64,000 nt of DNA from Perognathus longimembris pacificus (taxonomy: Eukaryota; Chordata; Mammalia; Rodentia; Heteromyidae). The stretch spans positions 97,296,880-97,360,879 of the forward strand of contig NC_063162.1 in assembly GCF_023159225.1 (NCBI RefSeq). The letters are read 5' to 3'. Positions 11,064 to 22,445 of the stretch are shown here, in pieces (position 1 is the stretch's first letter; each line of letters opens with the position of its first letter). A model generated the notes under the pieces. It did no database searches and was not told the origin of the DNA. It saw only the letters and a program-made list of their open reading frames with translations. The position numbers and the translations under genes are program-made.

Positions 11064-11212
11064 CAAAAACCAGAAACAAAAGTCTTCCCCAATAAGCAGT
11101 TAGCCATTGGTGAGAAATAACATTTTCAATCTATGATATAACCAAAACAAACCAATTATATAATATTCAAAGGAATTGAGTGTGTTTGCTTCTTAGAGCT
11201 TCCAATTATTTT

Positions 11213-11710
11213 ATTTACTTATTTTTCTTGTCAAGTGTGATACAGAGGGGTTAATATTCATATGAAAGGTAGTGAGTACATTTCTTATTCTATTTGTTAC
11301 CTCCTCCCTTATTTCCCTCCCCTCTCTCCTTTTGCCTCTCCCCACAAGAGTTGTGAAGTTGGTTTATACCAAATGGTTTTGTAAGTGTTGCTTTTTGAAT
11401 GGTTTGTCTTTTTTTTCTTTTTCTCTTGATTTTGGTATTCCCTCTCCCTTCCCCAGTTCTAATACCCGTATAAACAGTATCCAGGGTACTCAGATGTGAT
11501 ACAGTGGTAGCGAGGGTACAGCCACAGGAAGGGAGTACATGAGAAACAAAACTAAACAAACCAATCAGTCAAACAGACAAGGAAAAAGAGAAAAAAAATA
11601 GTACGAGTTCACATGGCATGTTGAAAATAATTACAACAGTGGTATACCTCTTGTTTCCATAACATGGAGTTCATTTCACTTGGCATCTTCTTATGTGATC
11701 ATATGGGTGC
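11213..11710 (-). mobile_element. 5'-truncated LINE-1 3' UTR
   Basis: Plus strand shows the reversed L1 3' end (ACAGAGGGGTTAATATTCATATG onward), the C/T-rich block 11308-11345, and upstream 3' UTR to CACTTGGCATCTTC. The 14-bp duplication CTTCCAATTATTTT is at 11199-11212 and 11711-11724. It stops short of ORF2. Confidence 0.92.
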
Positions 11711-11724
11711 CTTCCAATTATTTT

Positions 11725-12070
11725 TGCAGCATTATTCAATGGTATATTTTATTAGGCATAATATTTTATGTTCTGCATATGACATTGCAGATTATGTCTG
11801 TACTTGATGGCTAGATTTAGTGTATATTTTAGCTGTTCTAGTTGATGTAGTGGTATAGCATGAGCTTACATAAACACTAAATAATACTGGGCAAATATGA
11901 AAATTGAATCTTAAATTTATTACAAAGATCAATTTGATTGATTTTTAATTTTAAGGTTGCATATGAGTTAATTTTTTAAAAAGTTTACAATGAAAACCAA
12001 AGTTTGAAAAGTACTTTGGTTGAAATTAGACTGGAGTATTGCAGGTAAAATGATCAATTCTGTTCAATAG
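11725..12070. other. unassigned AT-rich sequence
   Basis: Nothing recognised. Confidence 0.4.
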
Positions 12071-12074
12071 CCTT

Positions 12075-12104
12075 ACTATATATATATGTATATATATATA
12101 TATG

Positions 12105-12147
<43 letters not shown>
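12075..12147 (+). repeat. (TA)n followed by (TG)n microsatellite
   Basis: TA-type repeat about 12075-12104, then about 20 GT units 12106-12147. It sits at the tail side of the adjoining minus-strand SINE. Confidence 0.97.
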
Positions 12148-12148
<1 letters not shown>

Positions 12149-12154
12149 AGTATG

Positions 12155-12375
12155 TGCCTGTGCTTGTACTGGGGCTTGAACTTAGGATTTCGTGTTATTT
12201 GGTTTTCTCCACTTGAGGCTGACACTTTAGGCCCACCGGCAGTTCCCACTTTTTGCTGCTTAATTGGAGATCAGAATCTCTCAGATTTGTCTGCCTGGCT
12301 GGTTTTGAACACAATCCTCTAATCTCAGCTTCCTGGGTAGCTAGGATTACAGGCATGAGTCACTGGCATCCAACA
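12155..12375 (-). mobile_element. old 7SL/tRNA-type composite SINE
   Basis: Minus strand: 7SL-like head GACTCATGCCTGTAATCC, CTAGCTACCCAGGAAG at the right edge, then a diverged tRNA-like half ending near TGGGGCTTGAACTTAGG (plus 12169-12185). Confidence 0.8.
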
Positions 12376-12624
12376 TATAATAAGCTTTGCAGTTACTGTT
12401 CTAATCACCCACCATCTTTGTACTTTTAAGTGGCTGTGGAAACTTTTGGTTTGGTAGATTTAAATTGTCATGAAGTTACTGTATTTTTCAGGACATGTAC
12501 CTGTGGCACAGTTTGAACTACTGAGGTAATAAAGCTGTTTGTGGCTGGGAAAAAATTTTGTTTGACACCGTTATCTATAAAGTACCTGTTTTAAGAGGTT
12601 AACAGGTTATCTTACCAAGATGGA

Positions 12625-12740
12625 GTCTGGTGTTCATATTTTGGTTCTTTCATAATAACTATGAACTCAGGCAAAGCATTTAATTTCTTAGGGCCTCAGC
12701 CATTAAATCAGAGACTTAAGTTTCCTTCAAATGCATTGCA
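12625..12740 (+). mobile_element. MIR fragment
   Basis: MIR core order: TTGGTTCTTTCATAATAACTATGAACTCAGG then CAAAGCATTTAATTTCTTAG and GGGCCTCAG, which corresponds to the 'accttgggcaagtta...cctcag' core of MIR. Ancient tRNA-derived SINE shared by mammals. Confidence 0.65.
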
Positions 12741-13214
12741 AGTTAGAAATCCCTTGTGAGTTCTGACTAGGTATCATTGTATGGAGCGTTTGGGTTTGTG
12801 TTCAGGTAACTGAGGTGATTCATGTTTATGCCTTTTTCTTTTTCCCTACCACTTTACTACATTCTCAGGGTTATGTATTGACTTGAAATTCTTTGGCAGT
12901 AGAATTTGGTTCTATGAATTTTGGTGTTTGGAAAATACTGTGCAAAACCCACTCCTTTTCTCTTACGGCTTCTTATCCCTTGTAAGACATTGCCAGTGTC
13001 ATTAACTTACTCAAGTTAATAACAAGTAAACCCCATCTACTATTTTTGTGTCATACACGTTTGAAGAAAACATTGGTTATGGGGTCAGATTTGATAATAG
13101 CTTATTTTTTTCTGAAGGCTTCTTTTTTGCTTTTGTGTAAAGAAAGCACAGGAATAGAAATATATTACCCTTCACTGTCAAAAGGAAAAGCATTATCTTT
13201 TAGATCTCATTCCA

Positions 13215-13330
13215 CACCCAAATTATATCACTCACTGGCTACCATGTGCAAGATTGGTCAGATTCCACTAACTGCTTGCATTTGCTCCTCTAATTGGAAA
13301 AAATTAGGACTATTAATCATTGTGACACAA
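13215..13330 (+). mobile_element. possible MIR fragment
   Basis: CACTCACTGGCTACCATGTG followed by CAAGATTGGTCAGATTCCA and AAATTAGGACTATTAAT resembles a decayed MIR core. The open frame across it (13046-13390, 114 codons) has no other support as a gene. Confidence 0.4.
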
Positions 13331-14394
13331 GGCAAAATGTCACCGTGGCATGACATTCTTATTTTCCACCTGAGAAATGGTGGCTTCTGAAAACAAAATC
13401 AGACCCCTTTTTCCACTCTGAATTGTCATTTCCTTTCTGGCTGAATTTCTTTGGAGATCAGACAAAGACTCCCACAAAGCAGGAGAGGAGTGGCCACCAA
13501 AGGGAAAATTCCTTTGTTTTTATTTTACAGAAGCAGCTGTGCAAATGAAAATGAGATGAGGGTAGAAAAACAGGCCTCATGAGCCCAGTAAATGTGGCTA
13601 CTGTACAAAGACATTTAAAATTATTTGCGAGTAGATAATTGATGGAGACCAAAGTTTTGTTAGTCACAGAGACATGATAATGACTGAACTCTGAATCTTT
13701 GCTTTTCCTAGATTAACTCAGGAAGAATATATTTAAAGCAAGTTGATAGGATTTTCTCATGACGATAATAATTTTCTAGTCAGAGAAGGAATTGTGGTTA
13801 TAAGTTATGAGTTATTTTGGTAGTGAGTTTTATAATTTCTTAGTATTTTGGTGTACATACTTAAAATTTATTTGTTCAACATTGAGTTTTAAACAGGTCT
13901 GAAAGAAAAGGTAACTGACAAATGTCAGTCTGTCTCAAGTTTGGCTTTTGAAAAAGAATATAGTTGGCTTTTAGTGTCAGTATTAATTGCTTTTAAAAAT
14001 GAGAATCAAAACCAAATATGTATGCAAAAATCTTTGGGGATCTCCTCTTTCTCTTACCACTTGCTTCTGATACACATGCCAAATTTACCAGCTAGCTTTT
14101 GTTTATCTAATAAAAAAAACACATTTTTTATTTGTCTCAATTTTTGTCACTCACCAATACAGGGTTTTTGCAATATTCTAAAAGAGAGCTGACTTTGCTG
14201 TGCTTTTGATAATTTCCAAGAAAAATTTTGGTTCATATTAGGTTCAACCTCTGCACTTACTCTCACTCATTAAGCACAATGGGAAGATGCTTATATTTAC
14301 ATTTTTATCATGGTACTGATTTTAATTTGATTTTGAATTCCTTGTGCCACTAGATTTTGTGATGATAAGAAGTATTATAAGCAGCACCTCATTT
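13331..14394. other. unassigned AT-rich sequence
   Basis: No gene or confident repeat recognised. Confidence 0.4.
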
Positions 14395-14580
14395 TTGTAA
14401 TAATAGCAAACATTTTCTGGGCTCTTTACTGTGTTAGGCACTATGCCAAGGTTGTATATACATGATGTATATATTGTTCTTATCCCCATGTTGCAAATGA
14501 GAAACTGAAGCATAGAAATGATGCAGTTCCTGGCATGATCACAAGTCTAATGAATTATAGAGCTATGATTTGCTGATAGA
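14395..14580 (+). mobile_element. MIR fragment
   Basis: Clear MIR core: GTGTTAGGCACTATGCCAAG (14430-14449), then TTATCCCCATGTTGCAAATG, AGAAACTGAAGCATAGAAAT and CATGATCACAAGTCTAATGA. Confidence 0.85.
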
Positions 14581-15006
14581 TTTCATAGTGCAAACAGTGT
14601 GTTATTGTGTCACATATTGTGCTGGTTTGGGATTGTTTGGTTTGTTATTGGTGGTGTGAGCATAGAAGGTATCCATGAACTTACATGACTGACAGAACTC
14701 ACAGTGAGTACTGCTGTCCATACTCCACTGAGGTAAAGGGACTGCTGATACTGGTTACTATGATCTTGAAACCTTTGTTCTGAATTGTGGGAATGTGGAC
14801 AGAGATTCAGAGATCACAGTGCATTTCTAGGAGGCTGGGGCTTTGAGCCATTTGCCATAAATGTGCCACTAAGACTGGGCTTCTACACTACAGCCATGAG
14901 TGGAAAACTCTTACCCATCTTTCAATAATCTCTTATTTATTGGGTAACTTACAAAGAAATCTGTATTCCACTTAGATAGGAAAGGCAGTGTAATACCACT
15001 ACCTTG

Positions 15007-15919
15007 ATGATGGGAATATAAACTTGTTCAACCACTCTGGAAAGCTGTATGGAGGTTCCTCAGAAGGCTAAACATAGAGCTCCCCTAGGACCCAGCAGCC
15101 CCACTGTTGGGCATCTACCCAAAAGATTACAAGCAAGATCACACTAAAGCCACCAGCACAACAATGTTCATCGCAGCACAATTTGTCATTGCTAAAATAT
15201 GGAACCAACCCAGATGCCCCTCAGTAGATGAGTGGATCAGTAAAATGTGGTACATATACACAATGGAATTCTATGCCTCTATCAGAAAGAATGTCTTTGC
15301 CCCATTCGTAAGGAAATGGAAGGACTTGGAAAAAAATCATACTAAGTGAAGTAAGCCAGACCCAAAGAAACATGGACTCTATGGTTTTTCTCATAGGGAA
15401 TAATTAGTACAGTTTTAGGTTAGTTGTAGCAGATCACAATAGCCTAATAGCTGTACCTGTATGAACACATAAGGTGATGCTAAGTGAAATGAACTCCATG
15501 TTATGGAAACAAGTGGTATGTCATTGTCATAATTATTTTCAACATGCCATGGGAAATAGTACCACCCGTTTTTTTCTCTTATATGCCCTTCCCATTGTTT
15601 TACCCTTGCTATCACAGTATCTCATCTTAGCACTCTGTAGTACATGTATTAGAACTAGGAAAGGGATAGGGAATACCAAAATCGAGAGACAAAGGATAAA
15701 AAGACAAATCATTCCAAAACCAATACTTACAAAACCATTTGGTGTAAACCAACTGTACAACTCATGGGGGTGGGGGAGGAAAAAGGGAGAGGGGGGAGGG
15801 GGGAAAATGAGGGAGGTGGAAACAAGTAGGATAAAAAAATGCCTTTCATATGAAACTGTAACCCCTTTGCACTTCACTTTGACAATAAAGAAAAATATAT
15901 ATAAAATTAAAAAAAAAAC
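15007..15919 (+). mobile_element. 5'-truncated LINE-1 with ORF2 C-terminus
   Basis: Sense strand. The coding part (about 15007-15408) encodes the C-terminal end of L1 ORF2p; the frame at 15107-15349 carries the typical run of Trp-Asn-Gln-Pro, Cys-Pro and Met-Trp-Tyr-Ile-Tyr-Thr residues. A net one-base excess in the A-run at 15330-15336, compared with the copy at 24808, breaks the frame about 20 codons before the normal stop. The 3' UTR follows with the G-rich tract 15765-15823 and an AATAAA near 15886 before the A-rich tail. No clear target duplication. Non-functional. Confidence 0.92.
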
Positions 15920-16667
15920 ACGGTTCATTTCTAATGTGTGTAGATGCAGGTTGCGAAAATAGACCACATGGAAGGAGAAACCTGCCTATCCTTTGGAATG
16001 AAATCTGTGGCAATACAAGGGAGAGCTAACAATAACACCACTGTACAATTTTAGTGTAAATTTTTTTTTTAAAGCTGGCTTTTATTTCAAGTGACCTTTA
16101 TCCTAGCTGGCTTACTGATGGTGACACACATTCCAGCTTCTTTGTTAAGTTGTTAGGCCTGATTGACAAAATATGACTTGAATGTTGAAGTCACCACTTT
16201 CCTGTGTGTAGAATGATAATACCCTCTCCCATATATATGGGCTGTTTTACTACTCAGATGCTTTCTCACTTGTCCTACTTGATCCTTTTAGCTCTTATAA
16301 GAGGGATGGAATAAGTTTTTCTTTTTTTAGTGATAAGACCATTAAGGTGTACAGAAAATAAAGTGAATGCTGGAGCTTAAATAAACTGTGACAGGTCAAG
16401 ACTGCCCAGCCTTGCTCTTTGAAGGATTATCTCAGTTTGTCTTGTGTACTTATTTTCTGTATTGGCAGCACATTGGCCATTTACCACATGATTTCTACAT
16501 GGCATCTATCCCTATCAAGTACTAGTTGGTCTCCATCTTTGGTTGAGAATAGCAGTGTGCAGCTTATACTTCTAGGCTGTATTCCCCAGAGCAACTACAG
16601 CCTCCACACTGCTGGTACAGGGTGTTTAGATGTTTTCAAAGTCAATATTATGGTTTTCTATGGAATG

Positions 16668-16668
<1 letters not shown>
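15920..16668. other. unassigned sequence
   Basis: No gene recognised. A faint MIR-like stretch spans about 16210-16375. Confidence 0.4.

Positions 16669-16708
<40 letters not shown>
16669..16708 (+). repeat. (TG)n microsatellite
   Basis: About 20 TG units next to alternating purine-pyrimidine sequence (GTGCACGCACGC, GCATGCATGCATGC to 16748). The whole 80-bp block is a potential Z-DNA former. It adjoins the tail side of a minus-strand SINE. Confidence 0.97.
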
Positions 16709-16714
<6 letters not shown>

Positions 16715-16749
16715 ACGCACGCTCGTGTGTGCCTGCATGCATGCATGCT

Positions 16750-16985
16750 CGTACTTACCAGTCCTGTGGCTTGAACTCAGGGCCTTGGTGCTGTCCCTCA
16801 CGTTTGTGCTCAAGGCTAGTACTCTACCATTTCAGCCACAACTCCTTCTGGGGTTTTGGTAGGTTATTGTAGATAACAATCTCATAGACTTTTCTTCCTG
16901 GTCTGGATTTGAGTGGGGATCCTCAGATCTCAGCCTCTGAAATAGCTAGGATTATAGACATGAACCACCAGCTTTCAGTGCCTAT
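16750..16985 (-). mobile_element. old 7SL/tRNA-type composite SINE
   Basis: Minus strand: 7SL-like CTATAATCCTAGCTATTTCAG head at the right edge and the tRNA-like half (GTGGCTGAAATGGTAGAGTA, then CTTGAGCACAAACG) reaching GGGCCTTGGTGC on plus. Confidence 0.85.
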
Positions 16986-16989
16986 AGAT

Positions 16990-18800
16990 TTGTTTTTTGC
17001 AAAATCATTTTCATAGACAATGTCAGATATTTTTGTTTGTTTTGTTTTCTCAAAGAATGGGAAAAGTCCTAGGCTTTACGTTATTCCTTTGTAAACAGGG
17101 ACAATATGACTTGCTTATCCACATGTAATGATCAAGATAGAGTGAGAAGGGTATCATGAAGCAATGTAAGTGATCAAGTGCGTTCTTTCTTTTTGTGTTG
17201 TGTTTGTGTCTTAAGCATGTGCTTTATGTTATGGGTTCAGAGATGGAGAGTGAATTCCAAGGAGCTCAAACTTGCATGGCAAAGATTGAAAGGGGTCATT
17301 GGTTATGACTCTAGGAGAGGCAGATAGGTTGTGATACAAAAGTCTGTACAGAGAAGGGCTCCTCCGACCTGGGAAGGTCAGAACTAATGTAGGGAGATAT
17401 TATAGGAATGAAACAAGGTGATCAGATTGGAAAGGGCATTCCTGGATAGAGGACTAACTTACCAATGACAAGAAAGCCCAAATGTTTGCCTCAGACTCCT
17501 CTAAACACTGCTGTTACTATAATACTGCTATGTATTGAATTATCTTACTCCTGTGGTTACTTTTTTCAACCAGTGGTATACAAATTGATGAGACCTCTTA
17601 CCCTTCACCCCTACTACCAGGGGTGTTAGGAATAAAGTCATTGGGAAGGTCAGGAATGCTATGTGGCCTTCATGGGAAAACCCCATGATGTGTGCAAACC
17701 CCATTTTCTAATCCTGGGAATCCATAATGTCATCGAGTAACCATGCAGTGAGTATGCATATCTACTGGTTTTCAGCTAAGGCATGAAAGCCAAGGTCACA
17801 CAGCTCTTCTGTTGTTAGGAATGCTGGGATGCTTTTCCCATTTGTTGGAAATTGCTTTAGCCCATTCTGTTTTCTATGTTTTATTGATATCATGCTCTAT
17901 AAAATTCTAGGCAGTACCTTTTGTTTGTTGTTACTATCTTGGTTAGGAGCTTAACTCTTAACTCTCCTCTTGTTCTCAAGTGGGAGACCTTTCATTAAAG
18001 AAACAACACTTAAGGATTTTTCTTTCCCTCCCTTCCTTACATTAGCAATTGGGTGGTGAGTTGGGAAGACTAGACAGAACTGGCTCTCTCCTTTCTAAAA
18101 AGATCTGTCCTCTGGAGAAAGGCTGCCTTCTTATTTGTAGGATTAGTGGTGAGAAGCCTGCATGTTTGTGACCTAAACTTAGTATAGGGAATTGTTAGCT
18201 GGGCCTCGTGTACAGTGATGTAATTTGTATACTGTGTCCAGGGAGCAAGTTGCAGCTGGAAGCCAGCCAGAACTCCACTGGGCCCAGCCAGCTGTGCCAG
18301 GGCCAGGCAGCTAATTTTGCTCATTTGAACAAGGGTATTGTATAGCCCTGTGGCTACCCTGTTGCACAACTCCAGAGGGCATCATTGTATTCTCATTGTA
18401 TTCTACCTCTGCTGTTCCAGTACTTCTATGTTCTGCCTTAACAAGAGAGCCAAATGTTTACACTAGCTTAGCTCTTGCATGCAGAGATTTTTAGTTGAAA
18501 AGCTGACATTTCAGTTATACCTGTTTTGTTTTTCTCTCCATTGGGTGAAAGTGGGTCTCCCAAGTTCCTTGGTGATATGAAGCTTGGTGCTGTGAACTCT
18601 AAATTTTGTCTTTCCCACACACATCCAGTTTATAAACATTTGTGATTGAAGTTTAACCGGTCCAGAGGAATGTAGAGAATGAAACTGAAGTCTTCCTTCA
18701 CCTCCTTCTGCCACTCTCCTTTATAAATTATCACCGCTAATGCTTTGGGATGGAATTTCCCAGATCTTTCCCTATTCTACCACTAGAGTCACTTTCCCAA
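16990..18800. other. unassigned unique sequence
   Basis: No gene or confident repeat. Frames at 18070-18369 and 18511-18714 (minus) have no recognisable content. Confidence 0.4.
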
Positions 18801-18819
18801 CCCCTTTTGCATTGGTTAT

Positions 18820-19105
18820 ATTCAAGGTAGGGTCTTGTAGGGTCTTGCCTTATGCTTGGGCTACTCTTGGCTGAAATCTTCCTACTTGCTTCTCCATGCT
18901 ACTGTGGCTGACAAGCTCCTACCCCTGCTTCCAACCATTGCCCTTTCCCTGTAGCTGGGATATCGGGCTTGGACCACAGCTCTAGGCTATTGGTTGAGGT
19001 ACAGTTTTGCAAAGTTCTTTTTGTCTGGGCTGGCTTTGAACTGTGGTTCCCCTAACTTCCACCTCTCAAAAAGCTAAGAATGCAGGTTTTAATGTCTATG
19101 TCTAG
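18820..19105 (-). mobile_element. diverged SINE-derived sequence
   Basis: Two SINE-like halves on minus: around 18900-18985 (CTGTAGCTGGGATATCGGGC on plus) and 19020-19095 (GGGCTGGCTTTGAACTGTGG). A tandem GTAGGGTCTT duplication lies at about 18825-18847. Family uncertain. Confidence 0.45.
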
Positions 19106-19151
19106 TTCTGTTGGAGTATTTTCATATATGAACACATTAATCATGCTGCCA

Positions 19152-19152
<1 letters not shown>

Positions 19153-19183
<31 letters not shown>
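19153..19183 (+). repeat. (TG)n microsatellite
   Basis: About 15 units, again beside the tail side of a minus-strand SINE. Confidence 0.97.
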
Positions 19184-19185
<2 letters not shown>

Positions 19186-19189
19186 ATGG

Positions 19190-19440
19190 GTTTTTGGACT
19201 CAGGACTCAGGACCTTGTACTTACTTGGCTTGCCTGCCTAGCTGGCATTGTATCTTTTGAGCCATGCCTTGCAGCCCAATCAGTTTTTTGGGTTTTTTTT
19301 TTTTGCTGATGATTTTGGAGCTGTGCTGTCTTGGATTTTTTCTGTCTGAGCTGTTCTGGAACTGAGATCTTCTGAATCTCGACCTTCTAAGTAGCTAAAA
19401 ATACAAATGTGAGCTACAGATACCCATCTGAAATCTGAGT
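19190..19440 (-). mobile_element. old 7SL/tRNA-type composite SINE
   Basis: Minus strand: head TAGCTCACATTTGTATTTTTAG, TAGCTACTTAGAAGG, internal T-run (19285-19303 on plus) and a diverged tRNA-like half with TGGCTCAAAAGATAC-like sequence. Confidence 0.7.
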
Positions 19441-19454
19441 TTTTAATAAGCCTG

Positions 19455-19615
19455 ATTATTTCCTTCCCTTTTCCTTGTCTTTCTTTCTGCCTGCCCTCCT
19501 CACTTCTTCTTTCCTCCTCTACTCTCTCCTCCCCTCCATTCCCCTCCCCTCCCCCCTCCCTCCCTCCCTCTCTTCCTTTCTTCCTTCCTTCCTTCTTCCT
19601 TTCTTTTTCTTTCTT
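19455..19615 (+). repeat. long polypyrimidine (CT/TTCC) tract
   Basis: About 160 bases almost entirely C and T, including CCCTCCC blocks and (TTCC)n. Mirror-like purine-pyrimidine asymmetry could favour triplex (H-DNA). The next 140 bases (19616-19760) are an old minus-strand SINE remnant with CACTTGAGCCACCCATCCCC. Confidence 0.9.
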
Positions 19616-19760
19616 AATGGTACAGGAATTTGAACGCCGGGACTTGTTTTTGATAAATAAGTACTCGATCGATCACTTGAGCCACCCATCCCCAGTCTTT
19701 TTGTTTTTGCTTGAACATTTTGCCCAAGGCTGGCCTTATATTGTGATCATTCTACCTGTG

Positions 19761-20751
19761 TGTTTCTGAGGTCTGTTGCATGCTTTGGGAGGGCTAGGTT
19801 CTCTGGGATCCTTTGGCAGCTGTCAGGGAGTTCAGGTGGAGATTTGCTGACTCTTTGCTTATCTGGTTTCTGGCTGTCCAACTTTGTGTTCACTTTCAGT
19901 CTGTTTTCTGATAATGAACTATTGTTATGTGATAGAGGCAAGTGCTCTCTGGTTGCTGTTGAAGCTCTTGACTTTTTTTATTTTTTCTTTGGAATTTTGT
20001 TTTCCAGTCATGTTTTATTTAAGAGTTTTGGACTCACTTTAGAGCCAGAAACTGATAGTGCATGCATCTCCTTCCCATGGCAGCCCCTTTAGAAACTGGA
20101 TTGACAACTTGTCAGTTTACTAACAACTTGTCAGCAATTCATATAATATGAAGACTCTAATTTGAAAAGTGTTTATGCTAAAATGATATAAGCCTAAGTT
20201 TAATATTCATCACACCCTTGAAGTGCCTCTTTCACTGGTAAATTCCTGATTTTGAAGGGGTTTAAATAAAGTGATTACAATCTCCTAAATCTTGACAATA
20301 GAACTGTCATTTTTATTTCCTTATCTCTCATTAAATTGGGTTTTAGTACGGGTGGGAGGAAAATTTTTGAGGTGACCTAATGTGTTAAAAATCATGTAGC
20401 AAAAACTTCCTTTTGAAACAGTTATGTTTTTGAAGAAGTTGAGCAGCAAATATACTTAGTTTTCTTTTGAGTTTTTGGGTTTGTGTATGCAAGTTTGAAA
20501 AGCTCTTTCTACTGAGTGTTTCACTGAAAAGTCCTCAAACAATGATATACTGACACCATGTTATCTATCTACCTTATAGACACCAGGAATATACTTGAAA
20601 TTATTTTTCTGTGATAATTTCCAACTTTATTAATGTTAAATACATAATCTTCCTAATACTTTGGGTGCTGTTTACGATAAAGTATAATAATTGCTGTGTT
20701 TATGGTAACTTCTATTCGAACTCAAATAGAACTAAAAAATTTATTTTTGTC
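19761..20751. other. unassigned AT-rich sequence
   Basis: No gene or confident repeat. The 110-codon frame at 19760-20092 is hydrophobic only because of T-rich sequence. Confidence 0.4.
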
Positions 20752-20862
20752 TTTTTAAATTAAATTTTATTGACAAGGTGATATACAGAGGGGGTACAGT
20801 TACATAATAAGGTAGTGAATACATTTCTTGTCATATTTGTTACACCCTCCCTCATTTTTCTT
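20752..20862 (-). mobile_element. short LINE-1 3' terminus
   Basis: Reversed L1 end: TTTTATTGACAAGGTGATATACAGAGGG then GTAGTGAATACATTTCTTGTC and TTGTTACACCCTCCCTCATT. About 110 bp only. Confidence 0.8.
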
Positions 20863-22110
20863 TCTTTTATTTTCGTCTTTTCACCATGATAGAAGTCACT
20901 GTCTATTTCAGATAACTTTATAACAAACAGTGTCCTGGTTTTCTGTGCATTATTGAGCATATTGTGATCCATACAAAAGTTTCTGAGTGGCAGCCTGCTT
21001 AATGTGCACACATGTATGCTGTATGTGAACTCTTAGTGGGTTCTGGATGAAAGACAGGCATGAAGTGTATGGCTGAGAGATATAAAAAGTGGTTTTGTTT
21101 TTTACAAAAAGCATGAAAAATCATTTCTTTGGGACTAACTGCTACAACAAACCAGATGATGTCATGGTGGCATAGATGGGTGGAACCTAGTATCTGGTAC
21201 TTGAGGAAGATATAAGGAAAATTTGGTTTGGGCTGGGCTGAATGCTGCTCTGCTGTTCTTTCCCAGTGGCTATTTCTGTTCCTGGTGAAATGGTATGGTT
21301 GGGAAGCTGGGGAAAAGGTGAAGAGTTTTGCAAGATTTTGATGGAGCTGGGCGATATAGACAGTACTCTTTTGCTTGTCTTTCTCTTTTTTCCTTTCCTT
21401 TGTTGGCACTTAAGGATGGTTGTGGGCCTTATGCTAGACAAGTACTCTGCCACTGAGTTACACCTCAGCCTTTATGATTTTTGTTTATTTCTCATACTCA
21501 CCTACTTTCCTACTAAAATATCTCTTTTTACTTTCTTGACTCTTTTGGTAAAACTCTCCATTCATTTGAACTGTAGAATGACTTAAGACCATTAAAAGCT
21601 ACGTAAGCAAGGCATACCATAAGGTTCACTTCAGAAATACAGAACGAGTCTTATGACCAAACTTACTCTTCCTTACTTGTTATTAGTTACAATTCAGTGC
21701 TTGAGTCAGTATAAATAAAAATTTCTTTAATCTATTTGTGATGGAAAAATAGGTTTTCAGAAAGGTCTTAGGAAATAAGAGAATGCTACTGGTGTCAATA
21801 AGCATTTGAAATTCTTCTGTGTCCTAGTGGTAACTACTTACTATTGTTTATGCATCAGATCAAGGAAATCCTACAGCTATGGCACTATTGACATGAAAAC
21901 AGTCGGGAATGAGTATGTGAGGGGGTGTTGTATGCATGTACATGCACATGAAACTTGTACTAAGCAGATAAACGTGGTTTCCCAAGAGACCACTCATAGT
22001 GTCAGTATAGCATGGGGATAAACAGCATTTCTGCAAAGCAGGTATATTTTCCTTCAGGTGAGTCTGATGCTGTGTTGCCAGAGACCTAGATTTCCTCTAA
22101 AGCATGACCT
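20863..22110. other. mostly unassigned sequence with a SINE remnant
   Basis: An old ID-like remnant on minus lies at about 21385-21470 (plus: GGGCCTTATGCTAGACAAG, CTCTGCCACTGAGTTACACC). Nothing else recognised. Confidence 0.5.
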
Positions 22111-22133
22111 AACAACAACAACAACAACAAAAA
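22111..22133 (+). repeat. (AAC)n microsatellite
   Basis: About seven copies. Confidence 0.95.
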
Positions 22134-22269
22134 CCTTTTATGTAAGAGGACTTACTTCACATTTCTGTGTAAAAAATCTGGAGTTGCATTTGACTTGTTA
22201 TCTTTAGACTAATTTCTAAAGAAACAGGTTTACAAATGTGTGAGGATATTTTAACAGCACCAACTGTTT

Positions 22270-22445
22270 AGGGAACAGTTCTATTTGTTAGGCCCCGGGC
22301 TAAGTGTTTCGAATGCATTATTAAATCGGCTTCTCCTCACAGTAACCTCACAAAGCAGATGCTGTTATTATATCATCCCTGTATTTCAGAAGAGCTATCT
22401 ACCAACACAGAAAGGCTACCTAGTCTAAGGCAATTCATTCCTGAA
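22270..22445 (+). mobile_element. MIR fragment
   Basis: MIR order: GGGCTAAGTGTTTCGAATGC, CTTCTCCTCACAGTAACCTC, GATGCTGTTATTATATCATC, CTGTATTTCAGAAGAG and CAGAAAGGCTACCTAGTCTA. Confidence 0.88.

Noticed and set aside
13046..13390. 114-codon open frame on plus
   Set aside because: Overlaps a probable decayed MIR and has no protein features.
15474..15967. Overlapping frames of 162 and 142 codons on opposite strands
   Set aside because: Both lie in an L1 3' UTR and its G-rich tract, which is non-coding.
16419..16872. 147-codon plus frame with Val-Cys run
   Set aside because: Created by the (TG)n array and the reversed SINE next to it.
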